NCBI GenBank assembly: GCA_017483945.1
Contig: JAFUUE010000089.1
Location: 1-63,618, forward strand
Reading direction: 5' to 3'
Length of the DNA stretch: 63,618 nt
Source: Paludibacteraceae bacterium
Lineage (GTDB): Bacteria; Bacteroidota; Bacteroidia; Bacteroidales; Paludibacteraceae
The notes under the pieces were generated by a model that saw only the letters and a list, made by a program, of their open reading frames with translations, was not told the DNA's origin and ran no database searches. The position numbers were made by a program, and so were the translations under genes. This document shows positions 41,742 to 49,783 of the stretch, one piece after another (positions within the stretch are counted from its first letter, which is position 1; each line of letters starts with the position of its first letter).

Positions 41742-43550
41742 CTAATCCAACTTCAGCACGGCCAGGAAAGCTTTCTGGGGAACTTCGACATTTCCTATCT
41801 GTTTCATGCGCTTCTTGCCACGCTTCTGCTTCTCCAGCAACTTGCGCTTGCGGCTCACGTCGCCGCCGTAGCACTTGGCCAGCACGTCCTTGCGCACCTG
41901 CTTGACCGTCTCGCGGGCAATAATCTTCGCGCCGATAGCCGCCTGTATCGCGATGTCGAACTGCTGACGGGGCAGCAACTCCTTCAGTTTCTCGCACATA
42001 CGACGCCCGAAATCCACGGCATTGCTCCGGTGCGTCAGGGTGCTCAGCGCGTCCACCTGCTCCCCGTTGAGCAGAATATCCAGCTTCACCAGGTCCGACT
42101 GACGGAAGCCGTTCGGGTGGTAGTCGAACGATGCATACCCTTTCGATATGGACTTCAGTTTGTCGTAGAAGTCAATGACTATCTCGCCCAGCGGCAGGTC
42201 GAAGTACAGCTCGATACGGTTGCCGCTGATATACTCCTGTTTGATGAGCTCGCCGCGCTTGCCCAGACACAGGGTCATGATAGGGCCGATATAGTTGCTG
42301 GTCGTGATGATGCTGGCGCGGATGAACGGCTCCTCGATATGGTCGATGAGTGTCAGGTCCGGCATACCGGCGGGGTTATGCACCTCATGCTCCACGCCGT
42401 CCTTGGTGAAGACGCGGTACGACACGTTCGGCACCGTCGTGATGACGTCCATATCGAACGCACGGTCAAGCCGTTCCTGGATAATCTCCATATGCAGCAG
42501 CCCCAGGAATCCGCAGCGGAAACCGAAGCCTAACGCCACCGACGACTCCGGTGTGAAGGTCAGACTCGCATCGTTCAACTGCAGTTTCTCCAGACTCGCG
42601 CGCAGGTCCTCATAGTCCTCTGCCTCAATCGGATAGACGCCCGCGAACACCATCGGCTTCACTTCCTCGAAGCCCGCGATGGCCTTGTCGCACGGACACG
42701 CCACATGTGTAATCGTGTCGCCCACCTTCACCTCGCTGCTCGTCTTGATGCCCGAGATGATATAGCCCACATTGCCTGCACTTATCTCCTGCGTGGGCTG
42801 CATATCCAGCTTGAGCACGCCTATCTCGTCCGCGTCGTACTCCTTTCCTGTTTTGAAGAAGCGCACGCGGTCGCCCGCACGCATAGTGCCGTTCACCACT
42901 TTATAGTAGCCGATGATGCCGCGGAACGAGTTGAACACCGAGTCGAACACCAGGCACTGCAGCGGCGCATCCGGGTCGCCCTGCGGAGCAGGCACACGCT
43001 CCACTATTGCGTCCAGTATAGCCGCCACGCCATCGCCCGTCTTGGCCGAGCAGCGCAGTATATCCTCGCGCTTGCAGCCTAACAGGTCGATAATCTCATC
43101 CTCCACCATGTCAGGCATCGCGCTCTCCATGTCGCACTTGTTCATCACCGGGATAATCTCCAGGTCATGCTCCAGCGCCATGTACAGGTTACTGATGGTC
43201 TGCGCCTGCACACCCTGACTCGCATCCACGACCAACAGCGCCCCTTCGCATGCCGCGATACTGCGGCTCACCTCGTAGCTGAAGTCCACGTGCCCCGGAG
43301 TATCTATCAAGTTCAGCGTGTACTCCTCCTGCTTTTGACTTTCGACTTTCGACTTTCGACTATACTTCATCTGTATCGCATGGCTCTTTATCGTGATACC
43401 CCGCTCTTTCTCCAGGTCCATGTCGTCCAGCACTTGGTTCTCCATGTCGCGTTTGTCCACGGTTCCCGTCATCTCTAACATGCGGTCGGCCAGCGTCGAT
43501 TTGCCGTGGTCGATATGCGCTATGATGCAAAAATTACGTATATTCTTCAT
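41742..43550 (-). CDS. lepA: Elongation factor 4 (LepA) with a heptamer-encoded insert
   Basis: This ribosome-binding GTPase promotes back-translocation and affects 30S assembly. ATG 43550 gives [20 protein letters not shown]; the longer frame extends into the promoter and is not used. The protein has 602 aa, normal. G1 is HIDHGKST, G2 in [10 protein letters not shown]3 [17 protein letters not shown]4 MNKCD, and the LepA-specific C-terminal domain is intact ([40 protein letters not shown]). The oddity is that residues about 61-72 ([11 protein letters not shown]), just before [13 protein letters not shown], are encoded by GACTTTC heptamers and have no counterpart I know in other LepA proteins. 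Confidence 0.97.
   Translation of the reverse strand: MKNIRNFCIIAHIDHGKSTLADRMLEMTGTVDKRDMENQVLDDMDLEKERGITIKSHAIQMKYSRKSKVESQKQEEYTLNLIDTPGHVDFSYEVSRSIAACEGALLVVDASQGVQAQTISNLYMALEHDLEIIPVMNKCDMESAMPDMVEDEIIDLLGCKREDILRCSAKTGDGVAAILDAIVERVPAPQGDPDAPLQCLVFDSVFNSFRGIIGYYKVVNGTMRAGDRVRFFKTGKEYDADEIGVLKLDMQPTQEISAGNVGYIISGIKTSSEVKVGDTITHVACPCDKAIAGFEEVKPMVFAGVYPIEAEDYEDLRASLEKLQLNDASLTFTPESSVALGFGFRCGFLGLLHMEIIQERLDRAFDMDVITTVPNVSYRVFTKDGVEHEVHNPAGMPDLTLIDHIEEPFIRASIITTSNYIGPIMTLCLGKRGELIKQEYISGNRIELYFDLPLGEIVIDFYDKLKSISKGYASFDYHPNGFRQSDLVKLDILLNGEQVDALSTLTHRSNAVDFGRRMCEKLKELLPRQQFDIAIQAAIGAKIIARETVKQVRKDVLAKCYGGDVSRKRKLLEKQKRGKKRMKQIGNVEVPQKAFLAVLKLD
43337..43361 (+). repeat. 7-bp tandem array inside lepA
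   Basis: Three GACTTTC heptamers plus GACTA. On the minus strand they encode the RKSKVESQK insert of LepA between switch I and G3. A related heptamer array precedes aroQ (3624-3644). Confidence 0.75.
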
Positions 43551-43583
43551 CTTTCTGCAGATTATTCCAACATAATTACGCTG

Positions 43584-43614
43584 CAAAGGTACAAATAAAT
43601 TTGCAGATATACAA
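43584..43614 (-). promoter_or_regulatory. Promoter of lepA (divergent module)
   Basis: Minus strand: -33 TTGT (43614-43611), 19-nt spacer, -7 TACCTTTG (43591-43584). It shares TTGCAGATATACAA (43601-43614) with the opposite promoter. Confidence 0.78.
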
Positions 43615-43631
43615 AAAAAGTCGTAACTTTG
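43601..43631 (+). promoter_or_regulatory. Promoter of the oxidoreductase alpha/beta operon (divergent module)
   Basis: -33 TTGC (43601-43604), 19-nt spacer, -7 TAACTTTG (43624-43631). Confidence 0.78.
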
Positions 43632-43684
43632 TGCCGCTTTTTGTGCGTTTACCTACAAATAGGAACGCCTAAGAACTAATAACC

Positions 43685-45685
43685 ATGCAACAAGTAGTAA
43701 TACGATTCTGCGGCGATTCAGGCGACGGCATGCAGCTGACTGGCAACCTCTTCAGCTCCCTCTCCGCCCTGCTCGGCGACGAAATCTCCACCCTGCCCGA
43801 CTACCCCGCCGAGATACGTGCGCCACAAGGCACCCTCGGAGGTGTCAGCGGCTTCCAACTCAACCTCGGACGGGACGTCTATACTCCCGGCGATAAGGCC
43901 GACGTCATCGTCGCCATGAACGCAGCGGCACTCAAAGTGTGCACGCTCGGCAGTAAATTCAACCATCCCGGCGCCGTCTTCAACACACGCGACGCACTCT
44001 ACAAACCCGACGCCATCATCATCGTGGACACCGACAGCCTGGCTCCAAAAGACCTCGAGAAAGCGCTGTACACCACCGACAATCCCTTCACCGAACTCGC
44101 CATTCCCGAGTCCGTGCAGGTCATCCCCGTCGCGCTCACCACGCTCACTAAGGCCGCGCTCGCCGACTCAGGACTGGACAACAAGGCCATGCTCAAGTCC
44201 CGCAACATGTTCGCGCTCGGACTCGTATGCTGGCTCTTCGACAGACCCATCGACCGCGCCATACACTTCCTCGAAGGCAAGTTCGCCAAGAAACCCACAC
44301 TCATCGAACCGAATACCAAGGTCCTCGTGGACGGATACAACTACGGACAGAACCTCGCCCTCAATATCCGGCAAATCGTCGTGGACCACACCCGTACCGT
44401 TCCCGACGGATCCCCGACGGATCTCCGACGGATCTCCGACGGCACACCGACGGCACACCGACGGCTGGCCGACGGCAGAGAGGAGGCAAACCCGTACCCC
44501 GGCCGACGGTCGGCCGACGGTCGACCGACGGTCAACACTACTCCCGACGTACCCGCCGAACGACCCTACACATCTATCGCGGGCAATAAAGCGACCGCCT
44601 GGGGCTTGATTGCCGCGGCCGAGAAAGCAGGCAAACGCCTCTTCCTCGGTTCCTACCCCATCACCCCCGCAACGGACATCATGCACGAACTGGCGGCGCG
44701 CAAGGACATGGGCGTCATGGTCGTGCAGGCCGAAGATGAAATCAGCGGCGTCTGCACCGCCATCGGAGCCGCCTTCGCAGGCGACCTCGCCTGCACCAGC
44801 ACCTCTGGTCCCGGCCTCTCACTCAAGTCCGAAGCCATCGGACTCGCCGTCATGGCCGAACTGCCGCTCGTCGTCATTGACGTACAACGCGGCGGACCCT
44901 CTACGGGACTGCCCACCAAGACCGAACAGACAGACCTCATGCAGGCCGTTTACGGACGCAACGGCGAGTGTCCCGCCGTCGTCATCGCGGCCTCCACACC
45001 CGCCAACTGCTTCGACTACGCCTACCGCGCCGCACAGATAGCGCTCGAGAACATGACGCCCGTCATTCTGCTCACCGACACCTATCTGGCTAACGGCACA
45101 TCCCTCTGGCAGATTCCTCGGCTGGCCGACCTGCGCGACATCCGTCCGCAAGGCGCGCCCGACGCACTCGCCGGACGGTTCAACCCCGCCCTGCGCGACC
45201 CCGACACGCTCGTCCGCTACTTCGCACCCGCCGGACGAGAGGGCTTCCAACACCGTAACATCGGACTCGAACGCGACGCCGAACGCGGCACTATCTCCAC
45301 CAACCCCGAGAACCACGAGCAGATGGTGCGCACACGTCAGGCCAAAATAGACCGCCTCGCCGAACGGCTCCCCCGACTGACCGTCGAGGGCAACACCGAC
45401 AGCGACACACTCCTCGTCGGATGGGGCTCCACCTACGGACACCTCCGCGCCGCAGCCGAAGCGCTCCATTGCGCGCACGCACATTTCAACTATATTAACC
45501 CCCTACCCGCGAACACGGCCCAAGTCCTCGCACAATACCGGCGCATCGTCGTCTGCGAACTCAATACCGGCCAGTTCGCCGCACTCCTCCGAAGCCGGAT
45601 AGAAGGCCTGCACATCGAACAATACAACGAGATTCAGGGCCAACCCTTCGCCGTTGAACGTATAATAGACTTTGTCAAACCATGA
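43685..45685 (+). CDS. korA: 2-oxoacid:ferredoxin oxidoreductase, fused gamma-alpha subunit, with 11-bp-repeat linker
   Basis: With the beta subunit it oxidises a 2-oxoacid (probably 2-oxoglutarate) to the acyl-CoA with ferredoxin. Residues 1-190 are the gamma domain (RFCGDSGDGMQLTGNLFSSL, PDYPAEIRAPQGTLGGVSGF, NHPGAVFNTRD). Residues about 295-530 are the alpha pyrimidine domain (ATAWGLIAAAEKAGKRLFLG, SYPITPATDIMHEL, VQAEDEISG, TSTSGPGLSLKSEAIGLAVM), then domain II and the C-terminal region. Residues about 236-290 between them are not conserved-looking: they are 11-residue repeats (DGSPTDLRRIS, DGTPTAHRRLA, DGREEANPYPG) encoded by the array 44391-44533. In homologues this linker is short. The total, 666 aa, is therefore about 50 aa longer than usual. 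Confidence 0.93.
   Translation: MQQVVIRFCGDSGDGMQLTGNLFSSLSALLGDEISTLPDYPAEIRAPQGTLGGVSGFQLNLGRDVYTPGDKADVIVAMNAAALKVCTLGSKFNHPGAVFNTRDALYKPDAIIIVDTDSLAPKDLEKALYTTDNPFTELAIPESVQVIPVALTTLTKAALADSGLDNKAMLKSRNMFALGLVCWLFDRPIDRAIHFLEGKFAKKPTLIEPNTKVLVDGYNYGQNLALNIRQIVVDHTRTVPDGSPTDLRRISDGTPTAHRRLADGREEANPYPGRRSADGRPTVNTTPDVPAERPYTSIAGNKATAWGLIAAAEKAGKRLFLGSYPITPATDIMHELAARKDMGVMVVQAEDEISGVCTAIGAAFAGDLACTSTSGPGLSLKSEAIGLAVMAELPLVVIDVQRGGPSTGLPTKTEQTDLMQAVYGRNGECPAVVIAASTPANCFDYAYRAAQIALENMTPVILLTDTYLANGTSLWQIPRLADLRDIRPQGAPDALAGRFNPALRDPDTLVRYFAPAGREGFQHRNIGLERDAERGTISTNPENHEQMVRTRQAKIDRLAERLPRLTVEGNTDSDTLLVGWGSTYGHLRAAAEALHCAHAHFNYINPLPANTAQVLAQYRRIVVCELNTGQFAALLRSRIEGLHIEQYNEIQGQPFAVERIIDFVKP
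44391..44533 (+). repeat. 11-bp tandem array, about 13 units, inside korA (GATCCGTCGG family)
   Basis: Units include CCCGTACCGTT, CCCGACGGATC (twice), TCCGACGGATC, TCCGACGGCAC, ACCGACGGCAC, ACCGACGGCTG, GCCGACGGCAG and, after two degenerate units, GGCCGACGGTC (twice) and GACCGACGGTC. Three units equal 33 bp, so the protein repeats every 11 residues. Bases 44391-44436 are the reverse complement of 24504-24549 without mismatch. Confidence 0.92.
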
Positions 45686-46713
45686 CACCACAAGACTTCA
45701 AATCAGACCAATACGTGCGCTTCTGCCCCGGCTGCGGTGACCACGCTATCTGCATGGCGCTCCAGAAAGCCATGGCCGAGATTGGCATACCGCCCCATCA
45801 GACCGTCGTCATCTCCGGCATCGGATGTTCCTCGCGCATGCCGCACTACCTCAACACCTACGGCTTCAACACCATACACGGACGAGGAGCCGCTATCGCC
45901 ACCGGCGTGAAGACCTCGCACCCCGAACTGACCGTATGGCAGATGACCGGAGACGGAGACTGCCTCGCCATCGGAGGCAACCATTTCATACACTCCCTCC
46001 GGCGCAACGTGGACCTCAACATCTGCCTCTTCAACAACCGTATCTACGGACTGACCAAGGGTCAGTATTCGCCCACCTCGCCCAAGGGCTTCGTGAGCAA
46101 GTCCTCTCCCTTTGGTACCGTGGAACGCCCCTTTATCCCCGCCGAACTCGTCATGGGCGCACGGGGCACATTCTTCGCACGCACGCTTGATGTGGACATG
46201 CCCACCACGGTCAACTGCCTCGTCGAGGCGCAGCGCCACAAGGGCGCCAGCGTCGTTGAGTGCCTCGTCAACTGCGTCATCTTCAACAACGGCACACACG
46301 CTTGGATAGCCGACCGCGACACACGCGCCGAGCGCACCATCATCCTGCGCCATGGCGAGAAGATGCTCTTCGGCCGTGATAACGAGAAAGGACTCGCCCT
46401 CGACTACTCGCAGGGCCTGCTCCCCGTACTGACCGTCGTCCCCGCCGACGACCCGCGCGTGCTCGTCCATGACACCACACTCGCCGACCCCACCCTGCAC
46501 CGCATGCTCGCCCTCATGGGCCAACAGCGCTACATGCAGGTGCCCAACGGCGCCGACCTGCCTGACGACGGACTGCCCATCGCACTCGGTGTCATTCGCA
46601 ATGTCGCCGAGGACACCTACGATGCCGCCGTCAATCGCCAGATAGACGAGGTCCGTGCCCATGCCAAAGCGCACACCTTCGACCAACTCACCGCCACCCT
46701 CGAACAATTCTAA
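45682..46713 (+). CDS. korB: 2-oxoacid:ferredoxin oxidoreductase, beta subunit
   Basis: This is the thiamine-diphosphate-binding partner of the gamma-alpha subunit; the ATG overlaps its stop by 4 bp. The protein has 343 aa. RFCPGCGDHAICMALQKAM is the family opening, GIGCSSRMPHYLNTYGFNTI follows, and the ThDP motif is MTGDGDCLAIGGNHFIHSLR followed by the NNRIYGLTKGQYSPTSPKG loop. The two-subunit layout without a separate ferredoxin subunit is common in Bacteroidetes. Specificity (2-oxoglutarate versus other oxoacids) is inferred from overall similarity only. Confidence 0.93.
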   Translation: MTPQDFKSDQYVRFCPGCGDHAICMALQKAMAEIGIPPHQTVVISGIGCSSRMPHYLNTYGFNTIHGRGAAIATGVKTSHPELTVWQMTGDGDCLAIGGNHFIHSLRRNVDLNICLFNNRIYGLTKGQYSPTSPKGFVSKSSPFGTVERPFIPAELVMGARGTFFARTLDVDMPTTVNCLVEAQRHKGASVVECLVNCVIFNNGTHAWIADRDTRAERTIILRHGEKMLFGRDNEKGLALDYSQGLLPVLTVVPADDPRVLVHDTTLADPTLHRMLALMGQQRYMQVPNGADLPDDGLPIALGVIRNVAEDTYDAAVNRQIDEVRAHAKAHTFDQLTATLEQF

Positions 46714-46776
46714 ACCATTTCAAACAACTCTAAACAACTCTAAACAACTTTAAACAACTTTAAACAACTTTAAACC
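46711..46776 (+). repeat. 10-bp tandem array between korB and nhaD
   Basis: Units of TAAACAACTT or TAAACAACTC with degenerate flanks. The korB stop TAA (46711-46713) is the first base triplet of the array, and the array ends 16 bp before the nhaD start. Confidence 0.85.
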
Positions 46777-46792
46777 CCCAAATAACACCTCT

Positions 46793-48094
46793 ATGGAACA
46801 CCTCATTCCTGCTTGGATGCTGATACCCTTTGTGGTAATGCTCCTCTGTATCGCGGTTCTTCCGCTCGTGCCTAAAGTGGGCGAGTGGTGGGAAGAGAAC
46901 CTGCACAAGCTCTTCGTCTCCCTGCTGCTCGGCACGCCCGTAGCCGTATGGATGTGCCTCAACGGCATGAGCCACGACATCACACACCAGATGGTCTATG
47001 ACTACATGCCCTTCATCCTGCTCCTCATGTCGCTCTTCGTCACCACCGGCGGCATCTGTATCCGGGCTGACCTGCGCGCCACACCGCTCACCAACACGCT
47101 TATCATGGCACTCGGCTGGGTCCTCGCCTCCTTCATGGGAACGACCGGCGCCGCCATGCTCCTCATCCGGCTCCTGCTCGAGACCATCCAGCAACGTAAG
47201 TACAAGGTACACACCGTCGCCTTCTTCATCGCTATCGTAGCTAACTGCGGCGGTCTGCTCACCCCGCTCGGAGACCCACCCTTGTTCCTCCTCTTCCAGA
47301 AAGGTGCCCCCTTCGGATGGTTCATGTCGATGATTCCCGAATGGGCTGTCACCGGCGGTCTGCTCCTGCTCATCTATTTCCTGCTCGACACATGGTACTA
47401 CCGCCGGGAGCCGCTGGCTAACCTCATGGCCGACGTGCGTGAGCATAAGCCGCTGCAGCTGTCCGGACTCATCAACATCTTCTGGCTTCTCTGCGTCATC
47501 GCCAGCACCATGTTCATCAACAAGACTTATATCCCCGCCATGGGAGCAGAGGATGCACCCTTCTACCTCAAGCTCTTGCGCGAGTGGGCATTCATCCTCA
47601 TCATTCTCGGCTCCATCGTGACGACCAAGAAGGACGTCCGCCTCGCCAATAACTTCTCTTGGACACCTATCCTCGAGGTGGCTTGCGTCTTCCTCGGCAT
47701 CTTCGCCACCATGACCCCCGCCCTCATGTTCCTCCAGCAGAACCCGCTGCCCGTAAACAAACCCTGGGAGTTCGTTTACTGCACCGGCGCCCTCTCCGCC
47801 TTCCTCGATAACGCCCCCACCGCCATGGTCTTCCATGCCACCGCCACAACACTGCCCGCCGCAGAAGGTGCCGTCATGGTTGCCGGCATACAGGAGATCT
47901 TCCTCAAGGCTATCTGCATGGGTGCCGTCTTCTTTGGCTCACTCACCTATATCGGCAACGGACCCAACTTCATGGTCAAGTCTATCGCCGAGCAGGACGG
48001 CATCAAGATGCCCAGCTTCTTCGGATATATGTTCAAGTACTCGCTCGTCATCTTCCTGCCTGTCTATATCATCGTCCAACTGCTCTTTATCTAA
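46793..48094 (+). CDS. nhaD: Sodium:proton antiporter, NhaD family
   Basis: The protein has 433 aa with about 11-12 membrane segments. It starts MEHLIPAWMLIPFVVMLLCI. MPFILLLMSLFVTTGGICIR, the GWVLASFMGTTGAAMLLIRL segment, IAIVANCGGLLTPLGDPPLF and SAFLDNAPTAMVFHA match NhaD-type members of the ion-transporter superfamily, which exchange Na+ for H+ at the cytoplasmic membrane. The TPLGDPP and LDNAPT re-entrant motifs are intact. It is preceded by the 10-bp array and followed by a hairpin that overlaps the lysS promoter. Confidence 0.9.
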   Translation: MEHLIPAWMLIPFVVMLLCIAVLPLVPKVGEWWEENLHKLFVSLLLGTPVAVWMCLNGMSHDITHQMVYDYMPFILLLMSLFVTTGGICIRADLRATPLTNTLIMALGWVLASFMGTTGAAMLLIRLLLETIQQRKYKVHTVAFFIAIVANCGGLLTPLGDPPLFLLFQKGAPFGWFMSMIPEWAVTGGLLLLIYFLLDTWYYRREPLANLMADVREHKPLQLSGLINIFWLLCVIASTMFINKTYIPAMGAEDAPFYLKLLREWAFILIILGSIVTTKKDVRLANNFSWTPILEVACVFLGIFATMTPALMFLQQNPLPVNKPWEFVYCTGALSAFLDNAPTAMVFHATATTLPAAEGAVMVAGIQEIFLKAICMGAVFFGSLTYIGNGPNFMVKSIAEQDGIKMPSFFGYMFKYSLVIFLPVYIIVQLLFI

Positions 48095-48115
48095 GGGACT
48101 TGGACTGCAAACAAC

Positions 48116-48152
48116 AAAAAATGCACTTCGCTCTTGCCGATGTGCATTTTTT
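48116..48152 (+). terminator. Hairpin with T-tract after nhaD, overlapping the lysS promoter
   Basis: ATGCAC (48121-48126) pairs with GTGCAT (48142-48147), extended by the A-tract before and the T-tract after. The hairpin contains the -33 box of lysS, so termination of nhaD and initiation of lysS share sequence. Confidence 0.6.
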
Positions 48153-48164
48153 TTTGTACCTTTG
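48134..48164 (+). promoter_or_regulatory. Promoter of lysS
   Basis: -33 TTGC (48134-48137), 19-nt spacer, -7 TACCTTTG (48157-48164). The 22 bases 48116-48137 are identical to 1523-1544 before rho. Confidence 0.8.
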
Positions 48165-48201
48165 TACGCGTATTTGGAAATATCTTAACAAACGACTATA
48201 T

Positions 48202-49749
48202 ATGGAACTTTCAGAACAAGAATTAGTGAGGCGCCAGAGCCTGCAAACCATGCGCGAGATGGGCATTGACCCCTACCCCGCAGCGGAATATGTTGTAACC
48301 GCTTACTCGACCGATATACATGCCGAGTATGCTGCCAAAGAAGCAGCCCTGCCCGCACCCGTTGAAGGCGAACAAGCCCCGCAGGTGGAGCCTTGGGAAG
48401 TGAGCATCGCCGGACGACTCATGAGCCGGCGCATCATGGGCAAAGCTTCCTTCATCGAACTACAGGACTCCAAGGGACGCATCCAGGTCTATGTCAGCCG
48501 GGACGACATCAATACCGAGGCACAGCCCGAGATGTACAACATCGTCTTCAAGAAACTGCTCGACATCGGCGACTTCATCGGTATCCGCGGATTCGCCTTC
48601 AAGACACAGACCGGCGCCGTCTCCGTGCATGCCAAGGAACTGACCGTGCTGGCTAAGTCATTGCGCGTTCTCCCTATCGTCAAATACAAAGACGGTGTCG
48701 CCTATGACAAGTTCGACGACCCCGAACTGCGCTACCGCCAACGCTACGTGGACCTCGTGGTCAACGACGGTGTCAAAGATACGTTCCTCAAGCGCGCCAC
48801 TATCCTGCGCACGCTGCGCCAAGTGCTCGACCAGGCCGGCTACACCGAGGTGGAGACCCCGACACTGCAGTCCATCGCCGGAGGAGCCTCCGCACGCCCG
48901 TTCATCACCCACTTCAACGCCCTGGACATCGACATGTACATGCGTATCGCCACTGAGCTCTACCTGAAGCGACTCATCGTCGGCGGATTCGAAGGCGTCT
49001 ATGAGATTGGCAAGAACTTCCGCAACGAGGGCATGGATCGCACACATAACCCCGAGTTCACCTGCATGGAACTCTATGTCCAGTACAAAGACTACAACTG
49101 GATGATGTCCTTCACGGAGCAACTGCTGGAGCGCATCTGTATCGCCGTGAACGGTAAGCCCGAATCGGTCATCGACGGTAACGTCGTGTCTTTCAAGGCT
49201 CCCTACCGCCGCCTGCCTATCCTGGAAGCCATCCAAGAGAAGACCGGCTACGACCTCAGCGGCAAGTCCGAGGACGAGATACGCGACATCTGCAAGACGC
49301 TCCACGTCGAAGTGGAACCCGCCTGGGGCAAAGGCAAGATGATTGACGAACTGTTCGGAGAGTTCTGCGAGGGCACCTTCATCCAACCCACCTTCATCAT
49401 CGACTACCCCGTTGAGATGTCGCCGCTCACGAAGATGCACCGCTCCAAACCCGGCCTGACCGAGCGTTTCGAACTGATGGTCAACGGCAAAGAGCTGGCT
49501 AACGCCTACTCCGAACTCAACGACCCCATCGACCAGTATGAACGCTTCAAGGAACAGATGCGACTCGCAGCCAAGGGCGACGACGAGGCCATGATTATCG
49601 ACCACGACTTCATGCGCGCGCTCGAATATGGCATGCCCCCCACATCGGGCATCGGAATAGGCATCGACCGGCTCGTCATGTTCATGACCGGCAAAGCAAC
49701 CATACAGGAGGTGCTCCTCTTCCCGCAAATGAAGCCCGAAAAGAACTGA
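48202..49749 (+). CDS. lysS: Lysyl-tRNA synthetase, class II
   Basis: It charges tRNA-Lys. ATG 48202 gives MELSEQELVRRQSLQTMREM, the standard start; the longer frame includes the terminator and promoter. The protein has 515 aa, normal. The N-terminal OB-fold anticodon-binding domain includes SIAGRLMSRRIMGKASFIEL and QVYVSRDDI. Class II motif 1 is around FLKRATILRTLRQVLDQAGY, motif 2 FRNEGMDRTHNPEFTCMELY and motif 3 GMPPTSGIGIGIDRLVMFMT. lysS followed by gpsA is a familiar Bacteroidales order; pgi, which often follows there, is absent here. Confidence 0.97.
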   Translation: MELSEQELVRRQSLQTMREMGIDPYPAAEYVVTAYSTDIHAEYAAKEAALPAPVEGEQAPQVEPWEVSIAGRLMSRRIMGKASFIELQDSKGRIQVYVSRDDINTEAQPEMYNIVFKKLLDIGDFIGIRGFAFKTQTGAVSVHAKELTVLAKSLRVLPIVKYKDGVAYDKFDDPELRYRQRYVDLVVNDGVKDTFLKRATILRTLRQVLDQAGYTEVETPTLQSIAGGASARPFITHFNALDIDMYMRIATELYLKRLIVGGFEGVYEIGKNFRNEGMDRTHNPEFTCMELYVQYKDYNWMMSFTEQLLERICIAVNGKPESVIDGNVVSFKAPYRRLPILEAIQEKTGYDLSGKSEDEIRDICKTLHVEVEPAWGKGKMIDELFGEFCEGTFIQPTFIIDYPVEMSPLTKMHRSKPGLTERFELMVNGKELANAYSELNDPIDQYERFKEQMRLAAKGDDEAMIIDHDFMRALEYGMPPTSGIGIGIDRLVMFMTGKATIQEVLLFPQMKPEKN

Positions 49750-49783
49750 CCACTGCTGAATGTTATCTGAATCCTAAGATTTA

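Noticed and set aside
44391-44533. Diversity-generating retroelement variable region
   Set aside because: No reverse transcriptase gene, no template repeat and no adenine-specific pattern; the region is a tandem repeat, not a variable/template pair.
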